Counted from the stretch's first letter, positions 36,088 to 47,268 are shown. The stretch is DNA of 64,000 nucleotides from Fennellomyces sp. T-0311 (GCA_025266875.1 JALLLT010000022.1:248001-312000); one strand, 5' to 3'. A program made the numbers and translations. Notes: generated from the letters alone by a model not told the origin.

Positions 36088-37023
36088 TTAAAAGAAAACT
36101 TCTTCTAGCGCTTTCTTGGCCTCGTCGCTAACGTCCAGCATAGGAGCGACACAGTAACCAATAGGGACATTCTTTTTACGTAACAAAAACTTGATGCCCT
36201 GGATCATTCCAACCTTTTCGAGAAGTCCGATGCCAGGAGCGATCTTTTGCATGATCTGATTCGCCTGCTCAACTTCGTTCCGCTGCAGATGGTCCACGAT
36301 GGCCTTGACTTCACCCGGGTAAACATTACCAGCGATGGAAGTAATTCCGGTATATCCGTGCTTGGTGAATGCTTCAATGAACGAAGAGTCCATTCCAGAA
36401 AAGAAGCTGTACTCCTCTGGTTGAAAGCCGTTACTTTGGAGCAAGCTCTTCATAGCATTGACATTTTCCGGATTTCCGGCCTCCTTTTGGCCATAGACAT
36501 TATCGACTGTGGATGCGATACGAGCGAATGTTTCTGGTTCGACACTGATTCCATTGCGGGGAGGGTTGTTGTACAAAAAGATAGGCAGCTTTGAAGCAGC
36601 ACCGGCAACTTCTCGAACATACACTTCGATTTCATGTTGATTCGGACGACGGTATGGTGGGAAACCGAGCATGATACCCGCGAATCCAACTTCTTGAGCT
36701 GTAGCAGCCAATTCTTTGGCATCGGCTGTCTTGAACGCCGCTACTCCAGCGTAAATTTGACAGTTGGTTCCAGCCACAGTCTCAGCAACAGAGCGGTACA
36801 GTTGTTTACGTTCTGCAATCGTCATGCAATGCTGTTCACCAGTTGTTCCACTGATAAGCAAGCCTGGAATGCCGTGATCTAGGTAGTATTTGACAACCTG
36901 GGGTACCGATGCCACGTCAAGATTGCCGGCCTTGGTGAATGGCGTCACCATGGCAACGGAATATGGAATGAATCGCTGTGCTGCCATTGCTGTTGCTGAA
37001 GTAGTTTGTAATTTGTTAAACAA
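36088..37023 (-). CDS. DapA/NanA-family class I aldolase (dihydrodipicolinate synthase-like)
   Basis: Intronless, 311 residues, close to the 290-310 usual for this TIM-barrel family. Visible motifs: SGTTGEQHCMT (substrate carboxylate site, G-T-T-G-E), FLYNNPPRNGIS (the YNNP Tyr that relays protons), and GQKEAGNPENV, whose Lys should form the Schiff base with the keto-acid substrate. Family members include dihydrodipicolinate synthase, N-acetylneuraminate lyase, 4-hydroxy-2-oxoglutarate aldolase and sugar-acid aldolases. Fungi normally make lysine by the aminoadipate route, so a catabolic role (hydroxyproline or sugar acids) is more likely than DapA activity. Two in-frame Met at residues 1 and 13 leave open a short N-terminal extension, possibly organellar. 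The gene is convergent with the GNAT gene. Confidence 0.92.
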   Translation of the reverse strand: MFNKLQTTSATAMAAQRFIPYSVAMVTPFTKAGNLDVASVPQVVKYYLDHGIPGLLISGTTGEQHCMTIAERKQLYRSVAETVAGTNCQIYAGVAAFKTADAKELAATAQEVGFAGIMLGFPPYRRPNQHEIEVYVREVAGAASKLPIFLYNNPPRNGISVEPETFARIASTVDNVYGQKEAGNPENVNAMKSLLQSNGFQPEEYSFFSGMDSSFIEAFTKHGYTGITSIAGNVYPGEVKAIVDHLQRNEVEQANQIMQKIAPGIGLLEKVGMIQGIKFLLRKKNVPIGYCVAPMLDVSDEAKKALEEVFF

Positions 37024-37588
37024 ATCTGGGAGTACTAAAAAACAAGATCAAAGAAAGAATATCTAATAAGCTTTCCAGTTTTGTTCATGCCCGATATCGC
37101 GTTGGTCACACTGACTATTGCTGACTAACAAGTGGCCAATCGAGCCTGGTAAACTTTGACCAGATTTTCGTGGGAACCAATGACCAAATTTAGTAAATTT
37201 CAGAGGATGCAGATTCAGGCACGGTTGCTGTGGGAAGGATGATTTCAGCTATTACCGTAGCTGCATTATATCTTAAATATGTACTTGGCAGTTGAGATTT
37301 TGCTATCGGTGTCCTCATTACGGATATATAAGCGTTCCAACTGAATCTTTGAACTTTTATTAGACCCTTTGAAATGCAGGTGGCAAGGCCTTAGACAACA
37401 TTATACATTTAAGCAATAGTAATATGCACGTACTACATAGACTATAATGCGCACTTTTTACGGAAGATTATCCAAGTATTTGTTAGAGATATTCCTTGTA
37501 ATCGTGTCTGGTAATCTTAACATGGCCAACAACTCATCATAGAAACAAAAGCCTCGCTATTGCTAAAGCCAGTCCTAGCCACCATGAA

Positions 37589-37846
37589 ATGCAAACAAGG
37601 AGGAAGCAACAAAAGCGTGTTGTCTTGGTTCTAACTTTAACTATAGTGGTTACCGGGGTAGCCTTGCTTACCTTTGGGCTCGCTCAAGTGCTCCTCGCCC
37701 CTCGGCTTGGTAAATGAGCTATTCTGGATATACTATGTATGTACAAAAAAGATTGCTGATTTTGATGATCCCCAGATAGGACTCTTCAACCTGGATTCGC
37801 TTTGGCTTTGTTTTTTTCCAACCATTCCTTGAAATGCTTTCAATAA
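37589..37846 (+). CDS. Possible small spliced membrane peptide gene
   Basis: ATG at 37589 gives MQTRRKQQKR followed by a strong hydrophobic helix (VVLVLTLTIVVTGVALLTFG). The exon ends at 37709 with donor GTAAAT. A 66-base intron ends CCCAG at 37775. The frame continues DRTLQPGFALALFFSNHS to a stop at 37844-37846, giving 63 residues. A basic start plus one helix resembles a signal anchor, so this could be the 5' remnant of a type II membrane protein or a true small membrane protein. No homologue recognised. Confidence 0.27.
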
Positions 37847-37959
37847 TGCTTATGTACTAAAACCTATATAAGTGCTTTAAATGTCAGAAGCTTTCTGGAA
37901 AGCCACGTCAACTAAGAAATCATGAATATGATTATCATATCGGTGAAGCCATGAATGTG

Positions 37960-38120
37960 GGAAATATGTACATCAATTTAGTGTATGATTATATCTTCAT
38001 TCTTGAAAGTAGCGAACGAAATTGTGTACTCAAAGCTATAATTTATTTCTGGGATATAGTAGATCTGCTGCTATAGATACTTGATCTCACCCTTGCGGTT
38101 CTTATGTTTGATATTGTATA
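37960..38120 (-). pseudogene. Short diverged remnant related to the 30.6-30.75 kb pseudogene segment
   Basis: The stretch around 38050-38105 aligns base by base with 30690-30750. Shared runs include CTATAG, TGATCTC and CCTTGCGGT. Similarity extends leftwards over the ATTG and TATAA blocks. The reading frame here is destroyed by several stops. It is probably another dead copy of the same family; borders are approximate. Confidence 0.4.
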
Positions 38121-38829
38121 GTACGTTTGTATATAAAAAAAAGTCAAAAGGGATCTTGTGCCCTTTGCACAAGGTATACCTAAACGAAGTATACATCATC
38201 ACTAAGACCGAAACAAAGCCATTTTATGCAACAGAGATAATATACTGGACGTTACCTTGATGCTCACGCCCCTTTTACCAATCACCAGTTTTCCTCTCCA
38301 TCTCCGTCAAAAAGTAAACATTCTTTTATATATCCATATAATACAGGGTTGTCACGGTTAGATGCTGTTCAAAATTGTTACTATATATATATCGTTATGT
38401 ATCAAAACTGGCGTCACGATAATATGGTTCCTTATAAGTGATAAAGAGTGTATCACTTTCATGGTTTAAAATTGGCCTTTAAGTAGTTGCGTGCAGACGT
38501 ACTTTCGATTATTTTGTATTACGCTATTATCATTGGATAAAGCTCTGTATGATGTTGAGGAGTACTGCCAAAGGAAGCCTGGCTTTTGGTTCGTCACCAT
38601 ATGTAGTATCTGCGGTTTTTTCAGATGTCAGAAACGTAAGCACTTCGTTTTGAAGCTGTACGTTACAGACGACCACCGTTCAATATCAATCATTATGAGC
38701 TTATCGTTCGCATTTTGATTTTGGCTTTGTCCTGTCACCATCACTAGTCCGTGTCGCTCGATATTTCGTATGATACGTTCTGCTGCTGCGTAAACAACCT
38801 TTTACTGGTATATCGTTCGACATTTCGCC

Positions 38830-39040
38830 TAATATTCAGTTGAGTACTTCGTCAGTAAGCATTGGATCGATCACCAAGCACTTCACCCCAATGCGAGTGG
38901 CAAGAGCATTCCTTAATAAAGGCGCTCAACAGCGGAAGCTGAATCATTACTGTTCAAAGTAACGTAAACGAAGCACAAGTGATGCGAAAGGTTTATCGAA
39001 GGTCAAGCACCCGCAATAGCTACTATAAGACTCAAACTGC
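38830..39040 (+). pseudogene. Broken coding-like stretch, family unknown
   Basis: One frame reads IQLSTSSVSIGSITKHFTP, then MRVARAFLNKGAQQRKLNHYCSK, a TAA, a Ser/Lys-rich stretch, TAG and TAA, and then DSNCNRVPPGLCVIKNAPL. Three internal stops in an otherwise coherent frame suggest a dead gene. An inverted repeat (AACGTCAG / CTGACGTT) lies just downstream near 39090-39120. Not assigned to a family. Confidence 0.3.
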
Positions 39041-41372
39041 AATCGTGTACCACCTGGACTTTGCGTGATTAAGAACGCGCCGTTGATATAACGTCAGCGG
39101 AGAAGGAAGCTTCTGACGTTTTCCGAGAAGTCGCAAACCGAAATGTAGAAACAGAGTGCAAAGGCACATTTAGGTCAGGATACTATCAATGATACAGCGA
39201 AAAGCATTAAGAAGGGTTAAAGATTAAGAGTGAATTGAACAAAATCAAGTAGTTTTTAAAAGACAAGTGATACCATCACTATTCGACTCACGTATTTATA
39301 CGGGTGCCAAAACTAAAAAAAAAATGATAGTCGTGATTACAACCGTATTCCACAACAATTATCATATGTTATCTTCCATATATCCACATCCTATGTTGTA
39401 ACTTATGCAAGTTTTTGCATTTTGAATGTAAAACAGTAGGCAGTGATGTTAATGGTCTCGGCGCTGCATCCGAGTGTGACAAACTTCGACAGTCAAGTAA
39501 ATTAGAAAGTTTCCGGTAACACATGCTAACTATTCGGTTACAGTGACACTTGATGTTGCCGATATGCTTTCCCTCTTATTTTCCACTAAAGTGAGTAGAA
39601 CAAGGGTGCCTTTAGAAACTTCGATTCGGCACATATTATTGTGTAGTGTCTGTGTCGGTTTGTGTGCGCTGAGGTATAGTCATTTAGTTTTATAAAGTTG
39701 TGAGCATCATCGGTGATACCGTTCTTTGTAATTGTACTGATAAATTCAGCAAGTCAATTGAATGACTGAGGAATCGATGGTACAATGTAGAAAAAAAAAG
39801 TAAACTTATATATCTACCCTACACTATTTCTAATCGGCTCATATATTTTCATTAAGACCTATGGCATCCACTTGAGCTATGGCATTTAAGAAGAGCCGAG
39901 TGTAGTAGAACTTCTTTCCTAGGTATCGTTCCTGCTTGTATCTAACTTGTTAGTATCTTTGAGATCTTGTATGCACTGTTTTGAAACCGTCAACAGAGTC
40001 TATATATTACTTGGGCACTGTGAATTAAATATGATGCAGAATCTTCATAATGAATGATCGAGCTTGTGCTGCCATTGGCGTATTCAACGCGCTACCACTT
40101 CTTTTTCACTTGAGTATTAATTCTCAAACTAAACATCTTTTCTCTTTTTGTTTCCCAGGTATTTCGCTCACAATATTAGTCCTTCGATACGCTGTTATGA
40201 TAGAACTTACCTGGGGATTAAATGGCCAATTATGCCCGTAGTAATATATCTGATAAAATCTAGATAATACCCACAAAGAATTCCAAGAAATATAAAGGAT
40301 TTATGCATACGCCTTATAACACGTCTTGTCTAGCGCATCCGATTTGCTTATCGTCTTGTACTAATTCCGTGTCAGCGGAACAACCAACGTCCCGTATCGC
40401 CGGAAAGGATTGCCATAGGTATGAGTCTGCCGATCAGCTGCAAGTTGTATAAAGTCAACTCAGCGAAAGATTTAATGTAATCAAAACCAGTTCATCCAGT
40501 TTCATGTAGTAGATCATAGTCAAACAGGCCGTTCGCACTGAGCAATTACATTTTACGTTAGCATTTTTGTCAGTTTATCGCTTGTTCTGTATGCGCCTAT
40601 TTTTATCTTCCACCCTTCTTGATGTCGTGTAAGGTTTTCGGGAGTAAATTAATACGAGCGGAGACACAGGCTCAGTAACATTTTAGAGCTTGATAGTTGA
40701 GTTAGGCGCATGTGGCTGACGTCTTCTCGTGGGACCGTGCTCAAAGTTAGTTTCCTTATATCCGATCTTTATTTTCTAGCATCTTCTCTGTAAGCAAAGA
40801 ATTAATGTGTTTGGGGAAGGGCTGTCCGTAAAAAAAAATACAAAACAAATCGTGAGATGTACAGCAAGCAATGCACATGCGACCCGATACGTACTCAGCT
40901 GCTTTAAAATGACATAACGTAGTTTTAGGATATACGGCAATGAATGGTGATACGGAAGTGCCCAAAATGAATGAAGGGGTTTTGAGTTTCGCGAGGGCTG
41001 GTGCTTTATAATAATATACTGCGTAATAAATTGAAAACAAATGACTCTCCGTTTGGTCTGTCAGTCCAATACTATGCCATATCGTATGATCGTGTATAAT
41101 GTTCAAGTAGCGCTATACCGTTTTAAGCATAAGGCCAAGACACCGGCGTTTGCATTAAATTTGTAAGTGGAAGCTCAGCATATAGCTATCGACGGCAAAA
41201 TGGCAAATATGAAGCCTGGTTTACGGCTCGATGTTTCACAAAGGTGGGATTCCTTACAGCTGCATTGTTGTACAATGATGGGAATGAATCCTTTGCCCGC
41301 GTCGTCCATAAAAAGGACGCGTATCCTTGAACTAGGCCGGTTTACATCTCTCTTTCTCTCAAATTATTGAAA

Positions 41373-42043
41373 ATGGGTTTCCCTGCTGGTGTTCTTAAAG
41401 TTACGCTTGGTAAGTTTTGGCGTAAAGACACTTGGTCTAAATACTAACAGGCGAATAGTCGAGGCTAAGGACCTTGACTCCGAGGATCTTTTTGGTGCTG
41501 TAAGTAATCTTATATATGCAAGCAAGGTGAACATCGTTAACCCTCGGTTTACTGGCTTTAGAACGATCCCTATGTGTGAGTTGATGCAAGGATAGTTAGT
41601 CTTAAGTGTTACTAATCGTCTATGGACAGCGAGCTGTGGCTAGATGACGACTACAAGCAAAGATCGAGCGAAGTTTCCAACGTTCGTATACTCTACACTA
41701 TTTGGGAATCCCATTGTAGCAACTGACACGCATACATATAGAGCAACAACCCCGTCTGGAACGAGGAATTCATCTTCAACATTGAGGAAGGTTCCAGCGA
41801 TAAGAAGCTCTACATCAAGGTCATGGACAAAGATCTCCTCAGTGACGATAAGATCGGTGATGCTAAGCTCCGTCTCACCGATATTGTTGAGGGCGGTGAG
41901 CCTTTCGATGACTGGTAAGTTATCCGTTTCTTGCATTTATCATGGCTGGGCTTAACTGTTTCGACAGGGTCAACCTTCCCGCCAAGCTTGGTCTCTCCAG
42001 CGATGGTCAGGTCCACCTCCAGGTCACCTTCGAGGCTTCGTAA
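41373..42043 (+). CDS. Single C2-domain protein
   Basis: Five exons; the start MGFPAGVLKVTL at 41373 joins to VEAKDLDSEDLFG after a short intron. Later pieces are NDPYVELWLDDD, SNNPVWNEEFIFNIEEG, LYIKVMDKDLLSDDKIGDAKL and VNLPAKLGLSSDGQVHLQVTFEAS. Together they form one C2 beta-sandwich of about 130 residues with nothing else. Acidic residues sit in both calcium loops (DLDSEDLFGANDPY and MDKDLLSDDKIG), so calcium-dependent phospholipid binding is likely. Small stand-alone C2 proteins of this kind occur in plants (SRC2/ERG1 type) and fungi; their roles are poorly known. The intron before SNNPVW starts GTTCGT, an unusual but valid donor. The stop ends at 42043. Confidence 0.9.
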
Positions 42044-43071
42044 AGAAATTCCAGCAAAACTATGTAAAATAGCTCTGTATATCCACCCCCTCTATCAATC
42101 ACTCAATAAACAAGTTACCAACCTGTTTGTACATGTAAAACATCATTGATTGATACACATTCATGGTCGTTTGACACATAAGGCCTTATGACACAATATA
42201 AACGTGTGTAAGTCGCATGGAAAAAATGGTCGCAAAGCAAAAAAGATAACTATATGCTCTCCAATCTAGTCAGCTCCCAAAGTTATAACGGAAGTTTGGA
42301 TTTTGTCTTATGAAAGAAATGGTAAGCAAAATCAACCATCAGAAATTAGTGGTTTGGCCAAGAAACATAATTTCTATGCATACGTACGCCTCATATTTTG
42401 GGCATTAAAGCGCGCACGGTGGCGCGAGTTCATACCACGTAGCGATCTGGCTCTTTGATATTTTTATCCACTACATATGACTTGCGTAGCCCGCAGCTAA
42501 TTGCAAAAGCATAATACGTAGTACATAGTACTTTTCAAAACGTAGATAAACTTGGATATATTTGTTCACAGTCTTGGAATTAAGATATACCCAGAAAGTA
42601 TGTATGCATCGAATGGTTGAGTTAACTGTCTGTTATCCCTTGGGTTCACTCAAATCAGCTGAGTAAGAAGGATAAATATGTATTGGCAAAAGTGACGGTA
42701 TTGGAAATGTCGCATAAGCGGGTATGGGAGGCTTCATATTTGAGCAAGATGGATCAGTAGCACTCCTTGTACCAAAAAAATTATCAAGCGATAAATGGAT
42801 TGGGCCCCTTCTATATCTACTTTTTCAAATGCAAAACCCTTTCATTCGTAGCTTTTAACAACGTCCTTTTGACTTTTCCCCTTGACTTTACCAATAAGAT
42901 ACTGTTTAATAAACTAGCACACGTTTGATATGCCTCGAACAAAAAAAAGCCCAAGCAAAGTGATTCAAATGAGACGCTAAATAGATCGAAACTTTTTATC
43001 GTGCAAAAGTGCGACTTGAGGAACATGGACGTATGATGTTATTTACAGAGTAAAATGAAAAGCAATGACGT
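42044..43071. other. Convergent intergenic spacer
   Basis: About 1 kb between the C2 and GAR1 gene ends. AT-rich, with poly(A)-signal-like AATAAA soon after the C2 stop. No gene supported. Confidence 0.45.
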
Positions 43072-43923
43072 TTATCGCTGGCCAAATCCGCCACGGCCAC
43101 CGCGACCGCCACCGCGACCGCCACCGAAACCTCCACGACCACCACGGTCGCCGCCAAAGCCTCCACGGCCTCCTCCACGGCCGCCACCAAAACCGCCACG
43201 GCCGCCACGGTCACCACCGAATCCTCCGCGACCACCACGGGCACCACCGCGACCACCGCGGCCACCACCACGACCGCCGAAGCCACCACGGCCGCCGCCT
43301 CGCTTTTCGACCTTGCCTTGCAGACCAGTAGCCTTGCCAGCTAGAAACAAGGGAGTATGTTATTAGGTTGTATCAAGTAACCATGATCCATGCAGATTCT
43401 TACCAGTGTTGACAGCCTTGGGCTTTGGCAGGAAGCGTTCCAGAGGCAATAATCGGTCAGTGCCAATGTATACTTTGTCGTCTTGCTTGAAGGAGGTAGC
43501 TTGCATGCCTTCTTGCATTTTTACAGTAAAGTAGACTTCGTTGAGAGGACCCAAGATTTCATCGACTTTGCCGATCTGCGCCTTGTTCTCCAAAAAGATA
43601 GGTGCGTTGAAGTACGGGATTTTAGGGTTGATCGATTTGCACACCATTTCGCCTTCGCAAGCGTGCATAAACTGTCCCATTTCTGATAGCAATGAGTATA
43701 TATACACGTTGCTGTACGTGCGATCAATAAGCTTACCGACTACTTCGTCGGGTGGGCCTTGAGCTCCACCTTGGAAACCGCCACGGCCACCGCCGCGACC
43801 TATGTAGCAAAAAGAGTTAAGTCTTGAACTGGCCGATCAGCAAGCAATGGTCATACCTCCACGGAATCCGCCTCTGCCGCCACCACGGTTGCCGCCTCGA
43901 TTGCCGAATCCTCCTTTACCCAT
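43072..43923 (-). CDS. GAR1: GAR1, H/ACA snoRNP core protein
   Basis: Nucleolar protein of the H/ACA ribonucleoprotein that pseudouridylates rRNA and snRNA, and of telomerase RNP in many species. The start is at 43923 ([11 protein letters not shown]). Layout is the classic one: an N-terminal Gly/Arg-rich tail, a conserved core ([19 protein letters not shown] ... [34 protein letters not shown] ... [18 protein letters not shown]) and a long C-terminal GAR tail of RGG and FGG units (about 43080-43310). At least four exons; introns lie near 43800-43857, 43684-43738 and 43345-43403. The stop is at 43072-43074. It is head to head with Y14 over only 118 bases. Identity is certain from the core. Confidence 0.95.
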
Positions 43924-44041
43924 TGTTGTTGTTTTTTAAAGGCAAGTTTCAAGTTTAAAGAAAAGTGTCAAATTTTTCATTCTGTGTCCGCACTGCGGAG
44001 TGACCGTTCTAGTCTGCCTTTCTTTAGCACAGCAACCAAGA
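43924..44041. promoter_or_regulatory. 118-base divergent promoter shared by GAR1 and Y14
   Basis: The two start codons are only 118 bases apart on opposite strands, so this interval must carry both promoters and both 5' leaders. No TATA box is evident. A GC-rich centre (CCGCACTGCGGAGTGACC, about 43988-44005) contains the palindrome CCGCACTGCGG. Co-regulation of the two RNA-processing genes is inferred. Confidence 0.55.
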
Positions 44042-44782
44042 ATGAGTGATCGCAATGTGGATCGCATGGCGGTCGATGATGGTACGACGAAAAGAATGGC
44101 CACTGTAGCTTATGTCGCCTCTAACGATGTGCCTATAGAATCGCCCGTGAGAACAAAAGGACGCGGATTCGCCGGTAACGATGGTGAATTTGCAAAAAAA
44201 AAAAGTGAACAATGCGACTTAAGTTACTCATTGTTCGTGTTTTCCACTATTAACGATTAGACTCGTCTCGTGTGTCGCGCGACTCAAGAATGGACGGTTC
44301 CGATGGAGTCACTCCCGAACGCTGTGAGCTTTTTTCTTTTCAACTTTTATAGCACCATTCCAGCACCATGTCCAACTCACCCTTTTTTCTTTTGTTTCGT
44401 AGCCATTGAAGGATGGATTGTCATTGTTCGCGGTGTTCATCCCGAAGCTGACGAAGAATCGCTTACCGAACGATTCGCTGAATATGGATCTATCAAAAAC
44501 CTGCATTTGAACCTTGACAGACGGACTGGTTTCGTCAAGGTACGAATCGAGTATTGCGTGTTCCGCGAGTGTTGCTAATACCGCTGTTGCCAGGGTTACG
44601 CATTAGTCGAGTACGAGACGCTCAAGGAAGCACAAAGTGCTATCAACGAAGCAAATGGCGCGCAATTCTACGACCAGACATTGAGCGTTGATTTTGCGTT
44701 TACAAAGGCTCCAGAAGAAACGCGTGGTTCGAGGCGGACGGGCGATCGCAGAAGAGAGAGAAGTTTGAGCCCAAGTCGATAA
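44042..44782 (+). CDS. Y14/RBM8A, exon-junction-complex core protein
   Basis: RNA-binding partner of Mago in the exon junction complex deposited on spliced mRNA. Four exons: MSDRNVDRMAVDDG from 44042; DSSRVSRDSRMDGSDGVTPER; the RRM exon beginning SIEGWIVIVRGVHPEADEES; and GYALVEYETLKEAQSAINEANG to the end. The RRM has LDRRTGFVKGYALVEYE, nearly identical to animal and plant Y14, and the flanking RSIEGW that precedes the fold in all Y14 proteins. The tail is Arg/Ser-rich (RRTGDRRRERSLSPSR), another family feature. Total length is about 165 residues. Presence of Y14 fits an intron-rich genome; budding yeast has lost it. Confidence 0.93.
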
Positions 44783-44991
44783 ATACAATAAAGGACAAGA
44801 TGATGTGGCGTCTCCGTAGCAATAGAGATTTCAGAGCAGTATCAGGGGGTTGATGGTGTAATTTTGGGTACGGACGAATGAATATTATACAGAAAAGTGC
44901 ATCGTTTGCTTTACTTTTTGGGTGATACACTTTGCGGACGCTACGGGTTCTAAAAGAGTCGCTGGGATTCCTCCAGCGATTTTCCTGCAGT

Positions 44992-47046
44992 CTAAGTATC
45001 CGAAATGCCATTTTTAATATCGCACGAATTCTCGCAATTCTGTGCCAGACTTACTTCAGGGACGTACTTGATTATTAATATCCAGAAACACAGGGAAAGT
45101 AATGCATAAAACCAGAAGGTTCCGGCCACGGACAGGGCATTAGCTAGTGTAAGGAACGATACCGCGATGATCAAGTTGCAAATCCAATTCACAGAAGTCG
45201 ATATTCCATTTGCTCGGCTTCGAACACGCATGCTGAACAGCTCGCTTTGGATCAACTAAATACGTAGAGTGATGAATATTGTGTGTCCATAGATACATAA
45301 GAAACCATTTTCTTACCCATGGTGCATAGCCGAGTCCCAGAGCATAGCTTCCAACATAAACGAATAATGATAGGAGGAGTATGATTGACACTGGTCTACT
45401 TGTCTGGTCTGCCGGGCATTCGGATAATACGCTGCTATTTCCGAGAATGCTTGATGTACACGAGCCACTTGACACCGACCATTCGCAACGCTCATCGATG
45501 ATGCAGCGAGCGCAAACATCGCCATACATATCACATGTATCCTGCTTTGGCGTAATTCCTTGAAGTGCAGCGAATGAACTTCCCAACGCCAGAAGCCCGA
45601 TGATCATAGCGCCCATTGTACCGATCAACATTCGACGGCGTCCGACCCTGTCGATCACCTTGACGGCAATACCTGTGAATATCATATTTGTCATGGCAAC
45701 AATCATGGCAACACTGGTTGAGTCGCTATGGTCACGAAAGCCAGCCATTCGCATAATCGTTGCAGCATAGTACATGGCCGTATTGAATCCACAAAGCTGT
45801 TGTGCACCTTGCAGCAAACATGCTGCAACATACATCCATTGTGAGCTTCTTTATCTCTTTTCTTTGACTTGGTCATACCGATCAATAGTGGCCGAAGGTT
45901 TTCGGGAGATAACAAATCTTGTAAAGTACCGGATGAATCGAGTTTGATGCTCTGCTCAATTGAACATGCTTCTTGTTCAATATACTCATCTGTTACGGAG
46001 GGTCCGAAAATCTTGCGCAATACAGATCTTGCCTTCCCTAGTTGTCCAGTGGCAATCATGTATCTAGGCGACTCTGGGATGAAAAATAACGCTGTGTATT
46101 GCTCGATATTCAGTCCAAGCGTACTTCACTTTGATAAAAAAAGAAAGCACACACACACCACATACTTACTCAAGCACTGAAAAAAGGCGGGAATGGCTGC
46201 AACTGCAAACATGTGTCGCCATCCATGTGGAACACTTGCAAATATTATGTTGACAACGTACGCTATCACTTGACCAAAGGTCACCATGAGGATGTTCAAA
46301 GTTGAGAGTTGGCCACGGTATTTCTTTGGTGCTACTTCACCTGTAAATTCCTTTTGGTAAACTGCGCGGGATATGACAAACTAAAAGAGGGCTTACTGAT
46401 ATATACAGGGATAATCATGGATGCTATTCCCACACCCAACCCCACTATTAAACGTCCCGTGACAAGGGAACCGTAACTCTGAGCAGCTGAGAGGACCACA
46501 GAGCCAATGATAAATACTATCGAGGCCAACAGAACTAACGGCTGAAATCATCGATCAATGCCACTGATAACGCGTGCGAATATAACTCGCTTCGCTAACC
46601 TTTCGTCCTGCTCGGTCGGCAGCCTGGATATACAAGGCATTAACATAAAACGAACTCTGCAATACCAGGGAACTTACCAAGCCAGCGAGCAATCCACCAC
46701 CAATAGCACCTACAGTTGTCCCACCAACCACGATCTCTTTCTGACCAGTATCCAAAGTGAAATCTTGACTCAGTGGCTGTAATGCGCCGGAAATGACTAT
46801 ACAGGTAAAATGAGAATACGGAATGGTTCGAACGTTCTCAATTGTACCGCCAGTGTCATAACCAAACAGAAATCCACCGATACAGGCACTCAAAACCAAA
46901 ATGTACACATAACGTGTAAGCCCTTGCGATTCCTCAACAAACAAAATCGGTTCAGTTTCTTGATCCGCATGACTTGATCCGGATGCGTTTGACTCTGGTG
47001 GATCATGGTCATCGTTCTGTTCCAAGCGAGTGTAGCCAGACTGCAT
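44992..47046 (-). CDS. MFS proton/myo-inositol-type sugar transporter (HMIT/ITR-like)
   Basis: Twelve-helix plasma-membrane carrier of the sugar porter family. Start at 47046. About eight exons, stop at 44992-44994. Signature motifs in order: GGFLFGYDTGVISGAL (helix 1), DRAGRK (loop 2-3), GRLIVGLGVGIASMIIPVYISE, FFIPESPRYMIATGQ after helix 6, GAQQLCGFNTAMYYAATIM in helix 7, DRVGRRRMLIGTMG (loop 8-9), and a last helix group from LIQSELFSMRVRSRANG. Between helices 9 and 10 is an extended loop with seven or more Cys (CDMYGDVCARCIIDERCEW...CTSS...CPAD), as in HMIT/SLC2A13-type myo-inositol carriers. The acidic N-terminal tail of about 45 residues is cytosolic. The substrate assignment is inferred from this loop. 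Confidence 0.88.
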
Positions 47047-47268
47047 AACTATATTGGTGGCGGAGCAAAGTCGTTGTTACATACTCTTTTGCATGCACGC
47101 ACAGTACCTGAACGGTGCCAGTGTAACCATGGCAACCCCACTTTGTCAGGTGGTTCAAAGAAGTTGGATATGATCTCCTTGGGAACCGTCAAAGAACACT
47201 GTCAAACACCCTTCCTCCTTTGTAACAACGACTGTATATTGTGAATAAATGTATGAAAATTACGATGT

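Larger units (their letters stand above)
37024..41372. other. Long AT-rich spacer with relics
   Basis: About 4.3 kb with no intact conventional gene. It contains a possible tiny spliced gene (37589-37846), a diverged remnant of the 30.3-31.7 kb pseudogene (about 37960-38120, minus) and a broken plus-strand coding-like stretch (38830-39040). A minus-strand frame at 40756-41106 has no recognised domain. Confidence 0.45.

Noticed and set aside
43055..43366. Pro/Arg-rich plus-strand frame and a minus-strand Val/Ala-rich frame
   Set aside because: Other-frame translations of the RGG repeat tail of GAR1.
44940..44990. Inverted repeat CGCTGG/CCAGCG after the sugar-transporter stop
   Set aside because: Bacterial-style terminators are not expected in this nuclear DNA; arms are short.
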